Shown here: positions 1 through 7,421 of the stretch, one piece after another
Numbering within the stretch: the stretch's first letter is position 1
Layout: the number at the start of each line of letters is the position of its first letter
Virus record (IMG/VR): IMGVR_UViG_3300038305_000126
Location: 1-20,013 of that record
From: a virus
Length of the DNA stretch: 20,013 nt
Reading direction: 5' to 3' (one strand)
Translations under genes and position numbers: made by a program
The notes under the pieces: model-generated
Database searches by the model: none
Told to the model about the DNA's origin: nothing
The model's input: only the letters and a program-made list of their open reading frames with translations

Positions 1-517
1 AGTTAGTTCCGCCACCGTCACCGAGAGCTTCACCTGCAGCAGTACCCATACCTGCACCAGTATCAAATACTGATGTGTTTGGAACCGCACCACCCATGTC
101 ACCGACTTGTGTGCCAGCACCAGAGAATGTTGTGTCTGATTCGTTGTAGAACGTTTCCGCACCCGCTTGAGATGTTTTACGTGAACGCATTGCGAAGATC
201 AGTCCAGTTGGACCAGTCATTGGTTGAACACCTGCGATGTCATATGCAATTAGGTTTGGCATAGAACGTCGAATAAGTGAAATTAATACTGGATCGTAGT
301 TGTCGATGCCAGCGCCTGTTGCGTTAGCAGGTGCTTCTGAAAGCAATGATGTCATGCTTACGGATGCGTCACCCTCTTGAACTAGAGCACGCTCTGTGTT
401 CTCAAGAATGCTTGCAGTTACGCTTTTGCGATGCTTATCTGCGATAGGTGAAAAAGATTCGTGCTCAAGGATTGGGCCCCACTTTTCCACAAGTTTTTGA
501 TAGTTTGACTCAGTCAT
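1..517 (-). CDS. 23: Major capsid protein gp23, N-terminal part (cut by window edge)
   Basis: This is the main shell protein of the T4-like head, with 172 codons visible before the left edge. The start is ATG at 517-515, preceded by a strong AAGGAG about nine bases upstream. The translation begins MTESNYQKLVEKWGPILE and carries the family hallmark IAYDIAGVQPMTGPTG (about residues 91-106) followed by LIFAMRSR, which is diagnostic for gp23. Near residues 58-62 it reads LLSEA, matching the (L/I)-x-E site cut by the gp21 protease, so maturation probably removes residues 1-61, close to the position used in T4. It has its own perfect late promoter (TATAAATA, 563-556). It follows gp22, as in T4. The C-terminal two thirds lie outside the window. 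Identity is near certain. Confidence 0.97.
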   Translation of the reverse strand, partial: MTESNYQKLVEKWGPILEHESFSPIADKHRKSVTASILENTERALVQEGDASVSMTSLLSEAPANATGAGIDNYDPVLISLIRRSMPNLIAYDIAGVQPMTGPTGLIFAMRSRKTSQAGAETFYNESDTTFSGAGTQVGDMGGAVPNTSVFDTGAGMGTAAGEALGDGGGTN

Positions 518-555
518 TTTTACCATCTCCTTAGTGTTATTTTAATTACTGAATG

Positions 556-563
556 TATTTATA
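556..563 (-). promoter_or_regulatory. T4-type late promoter for gp23
   Basis: Read on the minus strand this is TATAAATA, the exact T4 late promoter consensus (recognised in T4 by gp55 with the gp33/gp45 activators). It lies 39 bases upstream of the gp23 start, in the short gap after the gp22 stop. It is AT-rich on both sides. Confidence 0.85.
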
Positions 564-587
564 AAATTTATTTTTTCAGTTTAAATT

Positions 588-1583
588 TCATGTTTTTCTT
601 GAGTTGAGCGCCTCAACAAGAGCATTAATTGAAGAGTGATCTGAGACAGGTTTTGTCACAGTTTCTTCTTCGATCATTACTTCGTCTTCCTCGTCAACAA
701 CATCTTCTTTTGGAGAAACATTAGTTTCTTTGAAGAACGACTCTTTGATTGTTTTCAGATTGTCTGTGTATGTGTCTAGATCAGTTGAGTCTAGGTTCTC
801 AGACAGTGTCTTTAAACGTTCACGCTGCGACATATTCAATTCACTTGTCATTTCTTCGAAGACTACACCTGCACGAAGTTCAGCAATATCTTTCGACAAA
901 CGAATATTTTCGTTTACGACAGCATTTGATTTCTCTTCAAGGGATGTCATCTCTTCTTCAAGATCAGAAACGATGTCATATGTTTCTTCATCTACTTTGA
1001 TGTTGTGTTCTCCGAACAATTCTTTCAAACCGTCCATCAAAGATTCCGCCATCTCTACTTTAATACCAGCTTCGATTGCGACTTCATTCTCTTCCATCCA
1101 TTCTGAAACGACATAATCAAGATATGCATCCAAGTTTTCAACCATTTCCGAAACTTTGGATTCAACAGCTTCAGTCAAATCAGTTTCCAGTTGAGTATTA
1201 AGTTCTTCTGTGATCTTATCTACTTTACCTTTAACTGCTTCTGTGACTGCAGCTTCAAAGACAACTGTTACCTTACCTTTGAATTCTTCTGAGAGATCCA
1301 TGCCTTCGAAGATGTCAGCGATTGACTCTTCTACAACGATCTCTTCTACTACTTCCACGTTCTCGTCATCAACAGGTGCTTCTGCAATTGTTGCGTCAAC
1401 GTCTACGTCAGCATCTTCTGTTTTCTTAGATGCTTTGATGTAACCCGCTTTTAGAGTTTCAGGTGACTTCTCACCTTTGTCGTGGTCAGCTTTTCTTTTT
1501 TTGTTTGTTCCGCCTTCAGGTGCAGTTGCAGTAGCTGCTGTTGAAACACCATCGTCGGAGACAAATTTCTTTTCATCTGCCAT
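588..1583 (-). CDS. 22: Prohead core scaffold protein gp22
   Basis: This 331-residue protein should form the internal scaffold on which gp23 assembles and which gp21 later degrades. It sits exactly between gp21 and gp23, as in T4. It is extremely rich in Glu, Asp, Lys and Ala. A basic, disordered N-terminal part (about 1-60, with KKRK near 28-31) is followed by an acidic stretch and long helices. The segment MDLSEEFKGKVTVVFEAAV (about residues 95-113) matches the conserved gp22 core motif. Many (L/I)-x-E tripeptides, such as LSE, offer gp21 cleavage sites. ATG at 1583 has AAGGAG upstream. The length is somewhat above T4 gp22 (269 aa), mainly from the charged N- and C-terminal regions. Identification rests on composition, motif and position. 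Confidence 0.92.
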   Translation of the reverse strand: MADEKKFVSDDGVSTAATATAPEGGTNKKRKADHDKGEKSPETLKAGYIKASKKTEDADVDVDATIAEAPVDDENVEVVEEIVVEESIADIFEGMDLSEEFKGKVTVVFEAAVTEAVKGKVDKITEELNTQLETDLTEAVESKVSEMVENLDAYLDYVVSEWMEENEVAIEAGIKVEMAESLMDGLKELFGEHNIKVDEETYDIVSDLEEEMTSLEEKSNAVVNENIRLSKDIAELRAGVVFEEMTSELNMSQRERLKTLSENLDSTDLDTYTDNLKTIKESFFKETNVSPKEDVVDEEDEVMIEEETVTKPVSDHSSINALVEALNSRKT

Positions 1584-1596
1584 TGTTTTTCTCCTT

Positions 1597-1614
1597 AAAT
1601 CTGATTATAGATTT
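1597..1614 (-). other. Possible hairpin next to the gp22 ribosome binding site
   Basis: AAATCT (1614-1609) and AGATTT (1602-1597) form a perfect 6-bp inverted repeat with a 6-base loop, directly upstream of the gp22 AAGGAG. The stem is AU-rich and weak, so it could tune translation or be chance. Confidence 0.3.
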
Positions 1615-1631
1615 TCTTTTATTACAAAAAG

Positions 1632-1640
1632 TATTTAGTA
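1632..1640 (-). promoter_or_regulatory. Late-promoter-like motif before gp22
   Basis: The minus strand reads TACTAAATA, a T4 late promoter variant (consensus TATAAATA), 49 bases upstream of the gp22 ATG. The same nine bases occur upstream of gp21 (2368-2360), which supports a functional role. Activity is inferred. Confidence 0.5.
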
Positions 1641-1645
1641 AAAAT

Positions 1646-2332
1646 TCATTTTCTTAACGAACTAATAAATGTTTCAAACATTCTAGCTGCTGTGGATTCA
1701 TCAATACGCTTATAAACAGTGCGGTATTGCTTCTCAACTGCTTCTTGAATTTCTTCAATTACTTCTTCAACTGGTTGCTGTGCAATCCAATTACTAGATG
1801 CAACATCATAGTAGAATTCTGTATTTTCCATAATACCATTTACAAACGCATTCGGCGCTGATGGGTCTGTAACAATATCTACTGTTGCCAAATGGAAATC
1901 GTCTTGAACTTCCATAACGCCATTTTTTTGTTTCACGGAACCAAGTCCACGTGTGGATACACCACAACGAACACCCTCTTCAAGAAAAGTCTTAACAATC
2001 TCACCCATTGGTGTGCCAAGAATTTTCGCTCTACCCATGAAATTATCACCTTCTCTTTGCATCGAAGTAATCAAGTGTGATACACGATCACCATTGATTT
2101 GTGGTCCGTCTGGATGTCCTAGTTCACCAAGTGCACGTTTCGTATCAATGAATTGTGTTTGATAACGACCCATCTCTTTTTCAAGTGTTTCAGTTTTATA
2201 GACACGTCCATTACGGTTCTTAAGGTTACCTTGCATGAAGATACCCTCGATAAAGAAACTCTTTTTACCAGTCTCTTCATTCAGTTCGGATGTTACTCCG
2301 ACATCTTCTGTAATTTCTGAGATTAGCTTCAT
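1646..2332 (-). CDS. 21: Prohead maturation protease gp21
   Basis: This 228-residue serine protease (peptidase family S80, T4 gp21 is 212 aa) processes the scaffold and the gp23 N-terminus during head maturation. The opening resembles other gp21 proteins, with FIEGIFMQGNLKNRNGRVY at about 28-46. Candidate catalytic residues are His73 or His86 (in GELGHP and VSHLI), Ser126 (in GVSTRGLG) and Asp156 (in VTDPSAPNAF). The VTDPSAPNAFV block is highly characteristic of the family. The C-terminal tail from about residue 185 is acidic then basic and contains possible self-cleavage sites. ATG at 2332 follows AGAGGAAACAG. It is flanked by two small core-position genes and gp22, the T4 order. The assignment of the catalytic residues is by motif only. 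Confidence 0.95.
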   Translation of the reverse strand: MKLISEITEDVGVTSELNEETGKKSFFIEGIFMQGNLKNRNGRVYKTETLEKEMGRYQTQFIDTKRALGELGHPDGPQINGDRVSHLITSMQREGDNFMGRAKILGTPMGEIVKTFLEEGVRCGVSTRGLGSVKQKNGVMEVQDDFHLATVDIVTDPSAPNAFVNGIMENTEFYYDVASSNWIAQQPVEEVIEEIQEAVEKQYRTVYKRIDESTAARMFETFISSLRK

Positions 2333-2359
2333 CTCTGTTTCCTCTCGAATTCTTTACTT

Positions 2360-2368
2360 TATTTAGTA
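2360..2368 (-). promoter_or_regulatory. Late-promoter-like motif before gp21
   Basis: The minus strand reads TACTAAATA, 28 bases upstream of the gp21 ATG. It is identical over nine bases to the motif before gp22 and one step from the T4 late consensus. This is the only promoter-like signal in the 46-base gap. Confidence 0.5.
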
Positions 2369-2378
2369 GTTCTAGTAC

Positions 2379-2669
2379 TTATTGCGCATCGTAGTAGTTT
2401 TTAGACAATTCTGACCAAGGTCCTGTAGCGTTAGTACCTGTGTATATCTTATTAGTCGCACCAGTGATTTTCTTACACTTGACATATGTCTGTTGTGCGG
2501 TTCCACCAGGCGGTGTGAAAGTTCTTATCCCTCCACTCACTGTTCCATTCGCTCTATAGTATTGATCATTTTCATGGGCTTTTGCATTTCCATTCACCAA
2601 CGTACCAAGAGTAGGACTATTGTCATACTGCCAGTTTCCGTTTGAGCCTGGAACATTCACCCACGCCAT
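2379..2669 (-). CDS. Small conserved phage protein, function unknown
   Basis: This protein has 96 residues, beginning MAWVNVPGSNGNWQYDN and ending ELSKNYYDAQ. It is rich in Gly, Asn, Thr, Tyr and Trp, with no membrane segment or signal peptide. The composition suggests a small beta-rich virion protein. Its TAATG start overlaps the stop of the gene upstream by one base, so the two are translationally coupled. It occupies the position of T4 gp68 (a prohead core protein) but does not look like it: gp68 is charged and helical, this one is not. I recall similar MAWVxVPGSNG proteins near virion genes in marine T4-like phages, but cannot confirm this here. No function is assigned. Confidence 0.85.
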   Translation of the reverse strand: MAWVNVPGSNGNWQYDNSPTLGTLVNGNAKAHENDQYYRANGTVSGGIRTFTPPGGTAQQTYVKCKKITGATNKIYTGTNATGPWSELSKNYYDAQ

Positions 2670-3193
2670 TAGTCTTCTACCGACTCGCCATAACCATATG
2701 ATGCCGCATAGTAATCGTTATCATCTGAATCATTGTACTGACTATTATGTCTTTGTGCATGACGCATAGAACCCTCTGCATATGCATGTAGAGTTTTCAT
2801 TTGATCGAAAGCAGAAGAGAGTTTATTCTGATACCACTCTGCAGGATCATTAGTCTCGTGCAAGTAGTCCATCACTTCCTCTGCCGCATAACAGATGAAT
2901 TCTAGTTGGCGAACCATCATAGGAACCTCTTCCTGTGGGTTTTCTGCCAGTACTTCATCATCAGTATCGGTTTCTTCCATTGCAGTTGCTTTGTCATAAG
3001 CTTTTTCGTCTTCATCTGCAACATAGTCAGACAGACGTTTTACTCTTGACTTGCCTTGGATCTCACCAGAGAATTGTTCTGGTTCGGCAACAGGATGATC
3101 GAACACCTGAATGGTGTGTTGATCTTTAAACTTTTGTTCTTCAGGGTTGTTAGGTTGTGCAACCTCTGAAAATAGATCTTTAAAACTTTTCAT
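2669..3193 (-). CDS. Acidic protein in the gp67 position, possible prohead core component
   Basis: This 174-residue acidic protein lies directly after the portal gene, where T4 has gp67, a small prohead core protein. The N-terminus MKSFKDLFSE, followed by a charged, probably disordered region (about 15-90), is a style common in T4-like core proteins. An aromatic and helical segment follows (MVRQLEFICYAAEEVMDYL, about 92-110, on through AEGSMRHAQ). The tail is rich in Asn, Asp, Tyr and Ser. It contains VLAE, a possible gp21 cleavage site. ATG at 3193 has GGAAT upstream. A CATAAATA promoter-like box lies 34 bases upstream. The gp67-like role is inferred from position and composition, not from recognisable similarity. 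Confidence 0.85.
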   Translation of the reverse strand: MKSFKDLFSEVAQPNNPEEQKFKDQHTIQVFDHPVAEPEQFSGEIQGKSRVKRLSDYVADEDEKAYDKATAMEETDTDDEVLAENPQEEVPMMVRQLEFICYAAEEVMDYLHETNDPAEWYQNKLSSAFDQMKTLHAYAEGSMRHAQRHNSQYNDSDDNDYYAASYGYGESVED

Positions 3194-3226
3194 TGTTTTA
3201 TTCCTATATTATCTGTCTGATAGGTT

Positions 3227-3234
3227 TATTTATG
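3227..3234 (-). promoter_or_regulatory. Late promoter variant before the gp67-position gene
   Basis: The minus strand reads CATAAATA, one base from the T4 late consensus, 34 bases before the next ATG (3193). The TAA stop of gp20 (3232-3230) lies inside it, an arrangement seen twice more in this window. Confidence 0.6.
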
Positions 3235-4762
3235 ACTCATCAAATTCGTCTTCGGCATTTCCGAATTGTTCTTTTTCGACTTCAATCTGTTCTAGTTCAT
3301 CTTTAAAATCATCTTCGTTCATTTGAAGGATGTTTTTAACAACCCAGTTACGTGAATAGTAAACACCAACGTGCTCTTCAACATCTCTTAGAGTTGTCAT
3401 ACGTTCACGAATAATCTCAGACTGCTTAAGTTCTTCGAAGTAATTATCTTTTACGAAATCATAACGAATTTTGTTCTTGATTAATGCAAACTCTTCTGGT
3501 CCAATGATACCCTTGAGGATAAGTTGTTTTTCCAGAATATGGTTAAAGATGCCTGCAAACCTAGAACGTACTCTACGAATGAACTTACCAAACTTAAGTT
3601 CGTCACGTGTTATCTCAGAAGTACGACCAAATGAAGCCATAGTTTCTGGTTCAAGTCTTGAGATCGGAACCTTCAAAGACTTGTACACTTTTTTCAAGAA
3701 GTACTGCATGTTCTCATCTGTAGATAAGACTTGTGCACCACCACCTGCAAGCGTGTCCACTTCTGTAGACCTCTCACCACCACGGCGAGGGAACCAGAAG
3801 TCTTCGGTCATAGTCATCATTTTCTTCGCATCTGTAATCTCACCAGTTGCAGAGTTATACTGCAATTTGTTTTTATGACGAACCATCATATCACGTAGGT
3901 ATTGTTCTGCCTTCGCTTTTGGAAGGTTACCCACATCGATATAAAAGATTCGACGTTCTGGTGCACGTGTCAGTGCATAAATGATTGTTGCGTCTTCCAA
4001 CATACGTAGTTGGTTCAGCGGTTTAATTGCAGGATGCAAATGTCCAAGAACCATAGAATTACTTTCATTCATCAATCCTGAAGTAATACGTGCAACAGAA
4101 TCTTTTGAGATCCTGTGTTGGTTCTGTGATCCGTTCCCACCTAAGTTAGAGGAACTATTGCCAAATCCTTGATCTGAGTACAGGAAGTACTCGTTCTTTA
4201 CTTTCTTAGTAGGTACACCAGAAGGATCTTTATCTTTTTTGTCGATTTCTCTTACGAGTTTAATCTTTCGTGGATCGACGTATCGTAGTTCAATAACGCC
4301 TCTCTTAAGATCTTCTTCATCAATGATAATGTGAAAGTTAAGTCTTCCATCTACGTAAAACCTACTGAATAAATCATATGCGGTGTTGGTAAAGTCTAGA
4401 AGAGATAGAACAGTATCAAACTCTTCTGCAATTCTGTCTTTAACTTTATCAGGAATTTCATCCGTATCATCTAAGACAATCTCAACGACTTTTTCATTAA
4501 CATCAACACTAATCGCTTCGTTAATAACTTCATCAAGTGCCTGAGAGATTTCAGGCTGCATTGCCATTCCACGGTATTTGGTTACAAGTTCAGATTCTGT
4601 TTTCGCAGAACCTTCCATATCCAACATGGTTCCATAGAACCCACCCATAGCGTTACCAACAGTGATAGCGCCGTCTTCATTAGAGGGCTCGACAAAAGAA
4701 ACAGGTTGTGCCTGTCCCCCTTGTCCGCCGTCTCTTTTTATTTCAAAACCAAATAATTTCAC
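3230..4762 (-). CDS. 20: Portal vertex protein gp20
   Basis: This 510-residue protein (T4 gp20 is 524) forms the dodecameric portal that starts head assembly, passes DNA during packaging and joins the neck. Family features are a Gly/Gln-rich N-terminus, then VTKYRGMAMQPEISQALDEV (about 62-81), the YVDGRLNFHIIID block, LRYVDPRKIKLVREI, RAPERRIFYIDVGNLPK and DFWFPRRGGERSTEVDTL. The C-terminus is acidic (ending DEFDES). The start is GTG at 4762-4760, with GGAAT just upstream. No in-frame ATG is available near it. It follows gp19 by 18 bases and precedes the two core-position genes, as in T4. Identity is near certain. Confidence 0.96.
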   Translation of the reverse strand: MKLFGFEIKRDGGQGGQAQPVSFVEPSNEDGAITVGNAMGGFYGTMLDMEGSAKTESELVTKYRGMAMQPEISQALDEVINEAISVDVNEKVVEIVLDDTDEIPDKVKDRIAEEFDTVLSLLDFTNTAYDLFSRFYVDGRLNFHIIIDEEDLKRGVIELRYVDPRKIKLVREIDKKDKDPSGVPTKKVKNEYFLYSDQGFGNSSSNLGGNGSQNQHRISKDSVARITSGLMNESNSMVLGHLHPAIKPLNQLRMLEDATIIYALTRAPERRIFYIDVGNLPKAKAEQYLRDMMVRHKNKLQYNSATGEITDAKKMMTMTEDFWFPRRGGERSTEVDTLAGGGAQVLSTDENMQYFLKKVYKSLKVPISRLEPETMASFGRTSEITRDELKFGKFIRRVRSRFAGIFNHILEKQLILKGIIGPEEFALIKNKIRYDFVKDNYFEELKQSEIIRERMTTLRDVEEHVGVYYSRNWVVKNILQMNEDDFKDELEQIEVEKEQFGNAEDEFDES

Positions 4763-4780
4763 TTTAATTCCATTCTATAT

Positions 4781-5314
4781 TTAAGATGTAGAGATGCCAG
4801 TCGATCCCTCTACACGCCAGAAGTCGTATTGGAACGTAACTGTAAACTCTTCGATTTGATCTGTAGATGACCAGTCCATTGCGATTTCACTTACATTGAT
4901 TGGGTACATACCCTCAAAAATGTAAGAGCGCAAGGATGAACCATCCTTCGAATATTGTGTAATCAAACCGTTAGATTTATAGTCTTGCGGCAATGAACGG
5001 ACGTTTGCATCGTGAGATGCGATACTATTCATCCATGCTTCCATTGCGTTACGTACAATAAAATCTTCATCATTGATAATTGTAATAGTCCAGTCAGCAA
5101 AAGTCCTATCACCTGCGTACTTGATTTCCCTACCAAAATATGGAACGGTATATGCTCCAATAGTTGATTCGGGAATTCCCGCTGCCCTTGCCATGAAGGG
5201 CACCTTGAAGTCTGCCGCAGGTACGATTGGGTTTGTGACCTGACATTGAAACAGGGTGGGACGTGCGCCCCCTCCTGTAAGTTCAGATTTAAACTCGTTT
5301 ATGTTAAAAGCCAT
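4781..5314 (-). CDS. 19: Tail tube protein gp19
   Basis: This 177-residue protein (T4 gp19 is 163) polymerises into the inner tail tube that the sheath surrounds. It starts MAFNINEFKSELTGGGARPT and carries the typical ADFKVPFMARAAGIPESTIG and VPYFGREIKYAGDRTFADWT blocks, ending with YDFWRVEGSTGISTS. ATG at 5314 has GGAGAGG upstream, and that ribosome binding site begins at the gp18 stop. No promoter is visible between them, so gp18 and gp19 are probably on one message, which fits their joint role. Identity is near certain. Confidence 0.96.
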   Translation of the reverse strand: MAFNINEFKSELTGGGARPTLFQCQVTNPIVPAADFKVPFMARAAGIPESTIGAYTVPYFGREIKYAGDRTFADWTITIINDEDFIVRNAMEAWMNSIASHDANVRSLPQDYKSNGLITQYSKDGSSLRSYIFEGMYPINVSEIAMDWSSTDQIEEFTVTFQYDFWRVEGSTGISTS

Positions 5315-5327
5315 ATCTTACCTCTCC

Positions 5328-7346
5328 TTAAGTCAATTGACCAACGATCTCGTCGAATTCGACACCAGACCTAGTTGCGACAAATGTGAGTTCGATTGTG
5401 TTAATAGAACGTGCAGGTTTGATGAAGATACTCGCTTTAAACATGTTTGCATCAATGACTTGTGGTGTATTGACAGTTGCATCAGATACAACTCTAAAGT
5501 CTATGATACCACGTCTACCTTGAATTTCACGTAGGAACGGTTCTACAATATTGCGGAACTGTGTCTGTGTAAATTCGTCATTCAGTTCAAACAAGAACGA
5601 TTGCGCTGCAGTTGCGATTGCTTTTTCGACTGCGATGAACAATCTACGAACGTTAATTCTATCAAATGCACTTGCAAAACCTTGTCCAGTTTTATCACCA
5701 AACAACAAAATACCTTGTCCTACTTGTGAGATAACTGGGTTAATCTCTGAACTGTATAGTTGATCTCTTTGATCTTTGTTTGGATTGAATGCCAGTTTAA
5801 TAACATTCTTGATAACACCTTTACGATAACCTGCAGGAGACTCAAATGGTTGTACACGTGAACAAAGACCTGCCATGTCACCATTCAATGGTGTCCAACG
5901 ATACAAATCATTGTATTTGTCATACCTATATTTATAACCACTGTCAAGAACCATATATGAACTTGCAGTTAGTTTGTTTCGGTATGCAATTGCATTTGTC
6001 ATCTTCGCATTTGTTTTGACTTCATCTACCACCGCTTCTTTGGATGGTGAACAGAATGCAACACAATCTCTACGACTATCTGCAATGTTACCAATAATGT
6101 AGTTTGCAATCTGACCATTGTCGTCACCTTTACCCTGTAGGACAAAAGAGATGTCAATTTCGTTTGCATTTCCAAAGTTATCGTATGCCAATGCAGTAGC
6201 ACCAAACGATGCAGAACCTTCTGCAGTACCGTCATTACCATCTGTTAGCGTTTCGTAATTAGATGTACCTAAAAGGAAAGCTGCAGTGTTTGCAACATTT
6301 ACCCAAGAACTTAGGTTCTCAATTACTGTTTCGTAATAGTTTGTTCTACCATCTGATACAGTTGCGCCTGGTGTAGTTGAGATATTCTCAAACTTTTCTA
6401 GGACTGTACCTGCAGTACCACTTACGCTACCACCACGGTCAATAACTGCAACGTGGTAGTTGTTCGTGTCTGGTGCTTTACCAAACAAGTTACCATGTTT
6501 CCATTTACGTACCATGGAAAGTTTGTTAAGTGTTCCATCTGCGAGAGTAAATTTGTTTTCAAAACCCATTGTGTATCGGAACGCACCGAACAATGCAGTG
6601 TTTGCAGCATCGGCACCTGTTAAGATCGAACCGTTTGCACCGATTGTTTCTTTTGAGAATGCAGATACAGTTAAGGTTTGATATCCAACTGAGTCGTTAC
6701 CGAGTGTTACATTATCACCTGCGGCGATTTCTGTAATGTCGACTGCGTCTGTAGTTTGGAATTGTGTCGTAGTACTTGCGAATGCCACGTTTTGTGTAAA
6801 TTGAACGCCGAGATCACCACCAAATAAAATCTTTTGGTTAGGAATATCGCCTTCATCAAAAATGTCTGATTGATATGAGGATGATTTGACATATGCAACG
6901 TCGATTGAGTTACCTAAATCACCAACATATTTTGCTTCAAATGCACCGTATACTGTGTTACCAGTATCTAAAGCGCCGATTGAACCCTCAGTAGTACCTG
7001 CAACATAACCGTTTGCGGATGTGTTAGCATATGCAGTGTTTGCATCAAATAATACTATAGTATCAGAATCTGCTTTCGCAGAACCAGTAGTTTCTGCACG
7101 ATGAATAAACAATGCATTAGAATATGCAAGGTAATCAGCAGCAGTGAACCATGTTTCATAATTGGATGCGCCAGGTTTCCCATAACGATCCACAAGTTGT
7201 GTTTCGGAAGTAATAAGAATTGTTTCGTCGGTAGGACCCCAACCAAAAACGCCTGCGATTGCAGCAGGAGGTGTTGCAATAGCCGGGACGACTTGGCTTG
7301 CGTCTACTTCACGAACGATTACTGAAGGACTTACGGAAAAAGCCAT
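5328..7346 (-). CDS. 18: Tail sheath protein gp18
   Basis: This 672-residue protein (T4 gp18 is 659) forms the contractile sheath. The N-terminus MAFSVSPSVIVREVDASQVV and the block AAIAGVFGWGPTDETILITS are typical of the family. The middle, about 90-380, is Gly, Asn, Thr and Ala rich and variable, as expected for the exposed domains. The conserved C-terminal part includes NDLYRWTPLNGDMAGLCSR, GKTGQGFASAFDRINVRRLF-type sheath core sequence and the final ELTFVATRSGVEFDEIVGQL. ATG at 7346 follows AAAGGAG. It has its own perfect late promoter at 7405-7398, as expected for a protein needed in large amounts. Identity is near certain. Confidence 0.97.
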   Translation of the reverse strand: MAFSVSPSVIVREVDASQVVPAIATPPAAIAGVFGWGPTDETILITSETQLVDRYGKPGASNYETWFTAADYLAYSNALFIHRAETTGSAKADSDTIVLFDANTAYANTSANGYVAGTTEGSIGALDTGNTVYGAFEAKYVGDLGNSIDVAYVKSSSYQSDIFDEGDIPNQKILFGGDLGVQFTQNVAFASTTTQFQTTDAVDITEIAAGDNVTLGNDSVGYQTLTVSAFSKETIGANGSILTGADAANTALFGAFRYTMGFENKFTLADGTLNKLSMVRKWKHGNLFGKAPDTNNYHVAVIDRGGSVSGTAGTVLEKFENISTTPGATVSDGRTNYYETVIENLSSWVNVANTAAFLLGTSNYETLTDGNDGTAEGSASFGATALAYDNFGNANEIDISFVLQGKGDDNGQIANYIIGNIADSRRDCVAFCSPSKEAVVDEVKTNAKMTNAIAYRNKLTASSYMVLDSGYKYRYDKYNDLYRWTPLNGDMAGLCSRVQPFESPAGYRKGVIKNVIKLAFNPNKDQRDQLYSSEINPVISQVGQGILLFGDKTGQGFASAFDRINVRRLFIAVEKAIATAAQSFLFELNDEFTQTQFRNIVEPFLREIQGRRGIIDFRVVSDATVNTPQVIDANMFKASIFIKPARSINTIELTFVATRSGVEFDEIVGQLT

Positions 7347-7360
7347 ATTTTTCTCCTTTG

Positions 7361-7372
7361 AATAAATTTATT
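7361..7372. repeat. 12-bp AT palindrome in the gp18 leader
   Basis: AATAAATTTATT is a perfect palindrome between the gp18 late promoter and its ribosome binding site. In a region this AT-rich it could easily be chance, and no function is assigned. Confidence 0.3.
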
Positions 7373-7397
7373 TTTTATCAGTTCATATCACTGTTTT

Positions 7398-7405
7398 TAT
7401 TTATA
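7398..7405 (-). promoter_or_regulatory. T4-type late promoter for gp18
   Basis: The minus strand reads TATAAATA, the exact T4 late consensus, 52 bases upstream of the gp18 ATG and in the gap after the gp17 stop. It is flanked by A/T runs, as T4 late promoters often are. Confidence 0.85.
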
Positions 7406-7421
7406 AAAACAAATGATTGGA

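Noticed and set aside
3471-3878. 135-codon plus-strand frame opposite gp20
   Set aside because: It is entirely antisense to the conserved portal coding sequence with no independent coding signal.
4774-4783. CTTAAATA as a late promoter for gp20
   Set aside because: It is only about 15 bases from the GTG start and overlaps the gp19 stop, leaving too little room. The match to consensus is weak.
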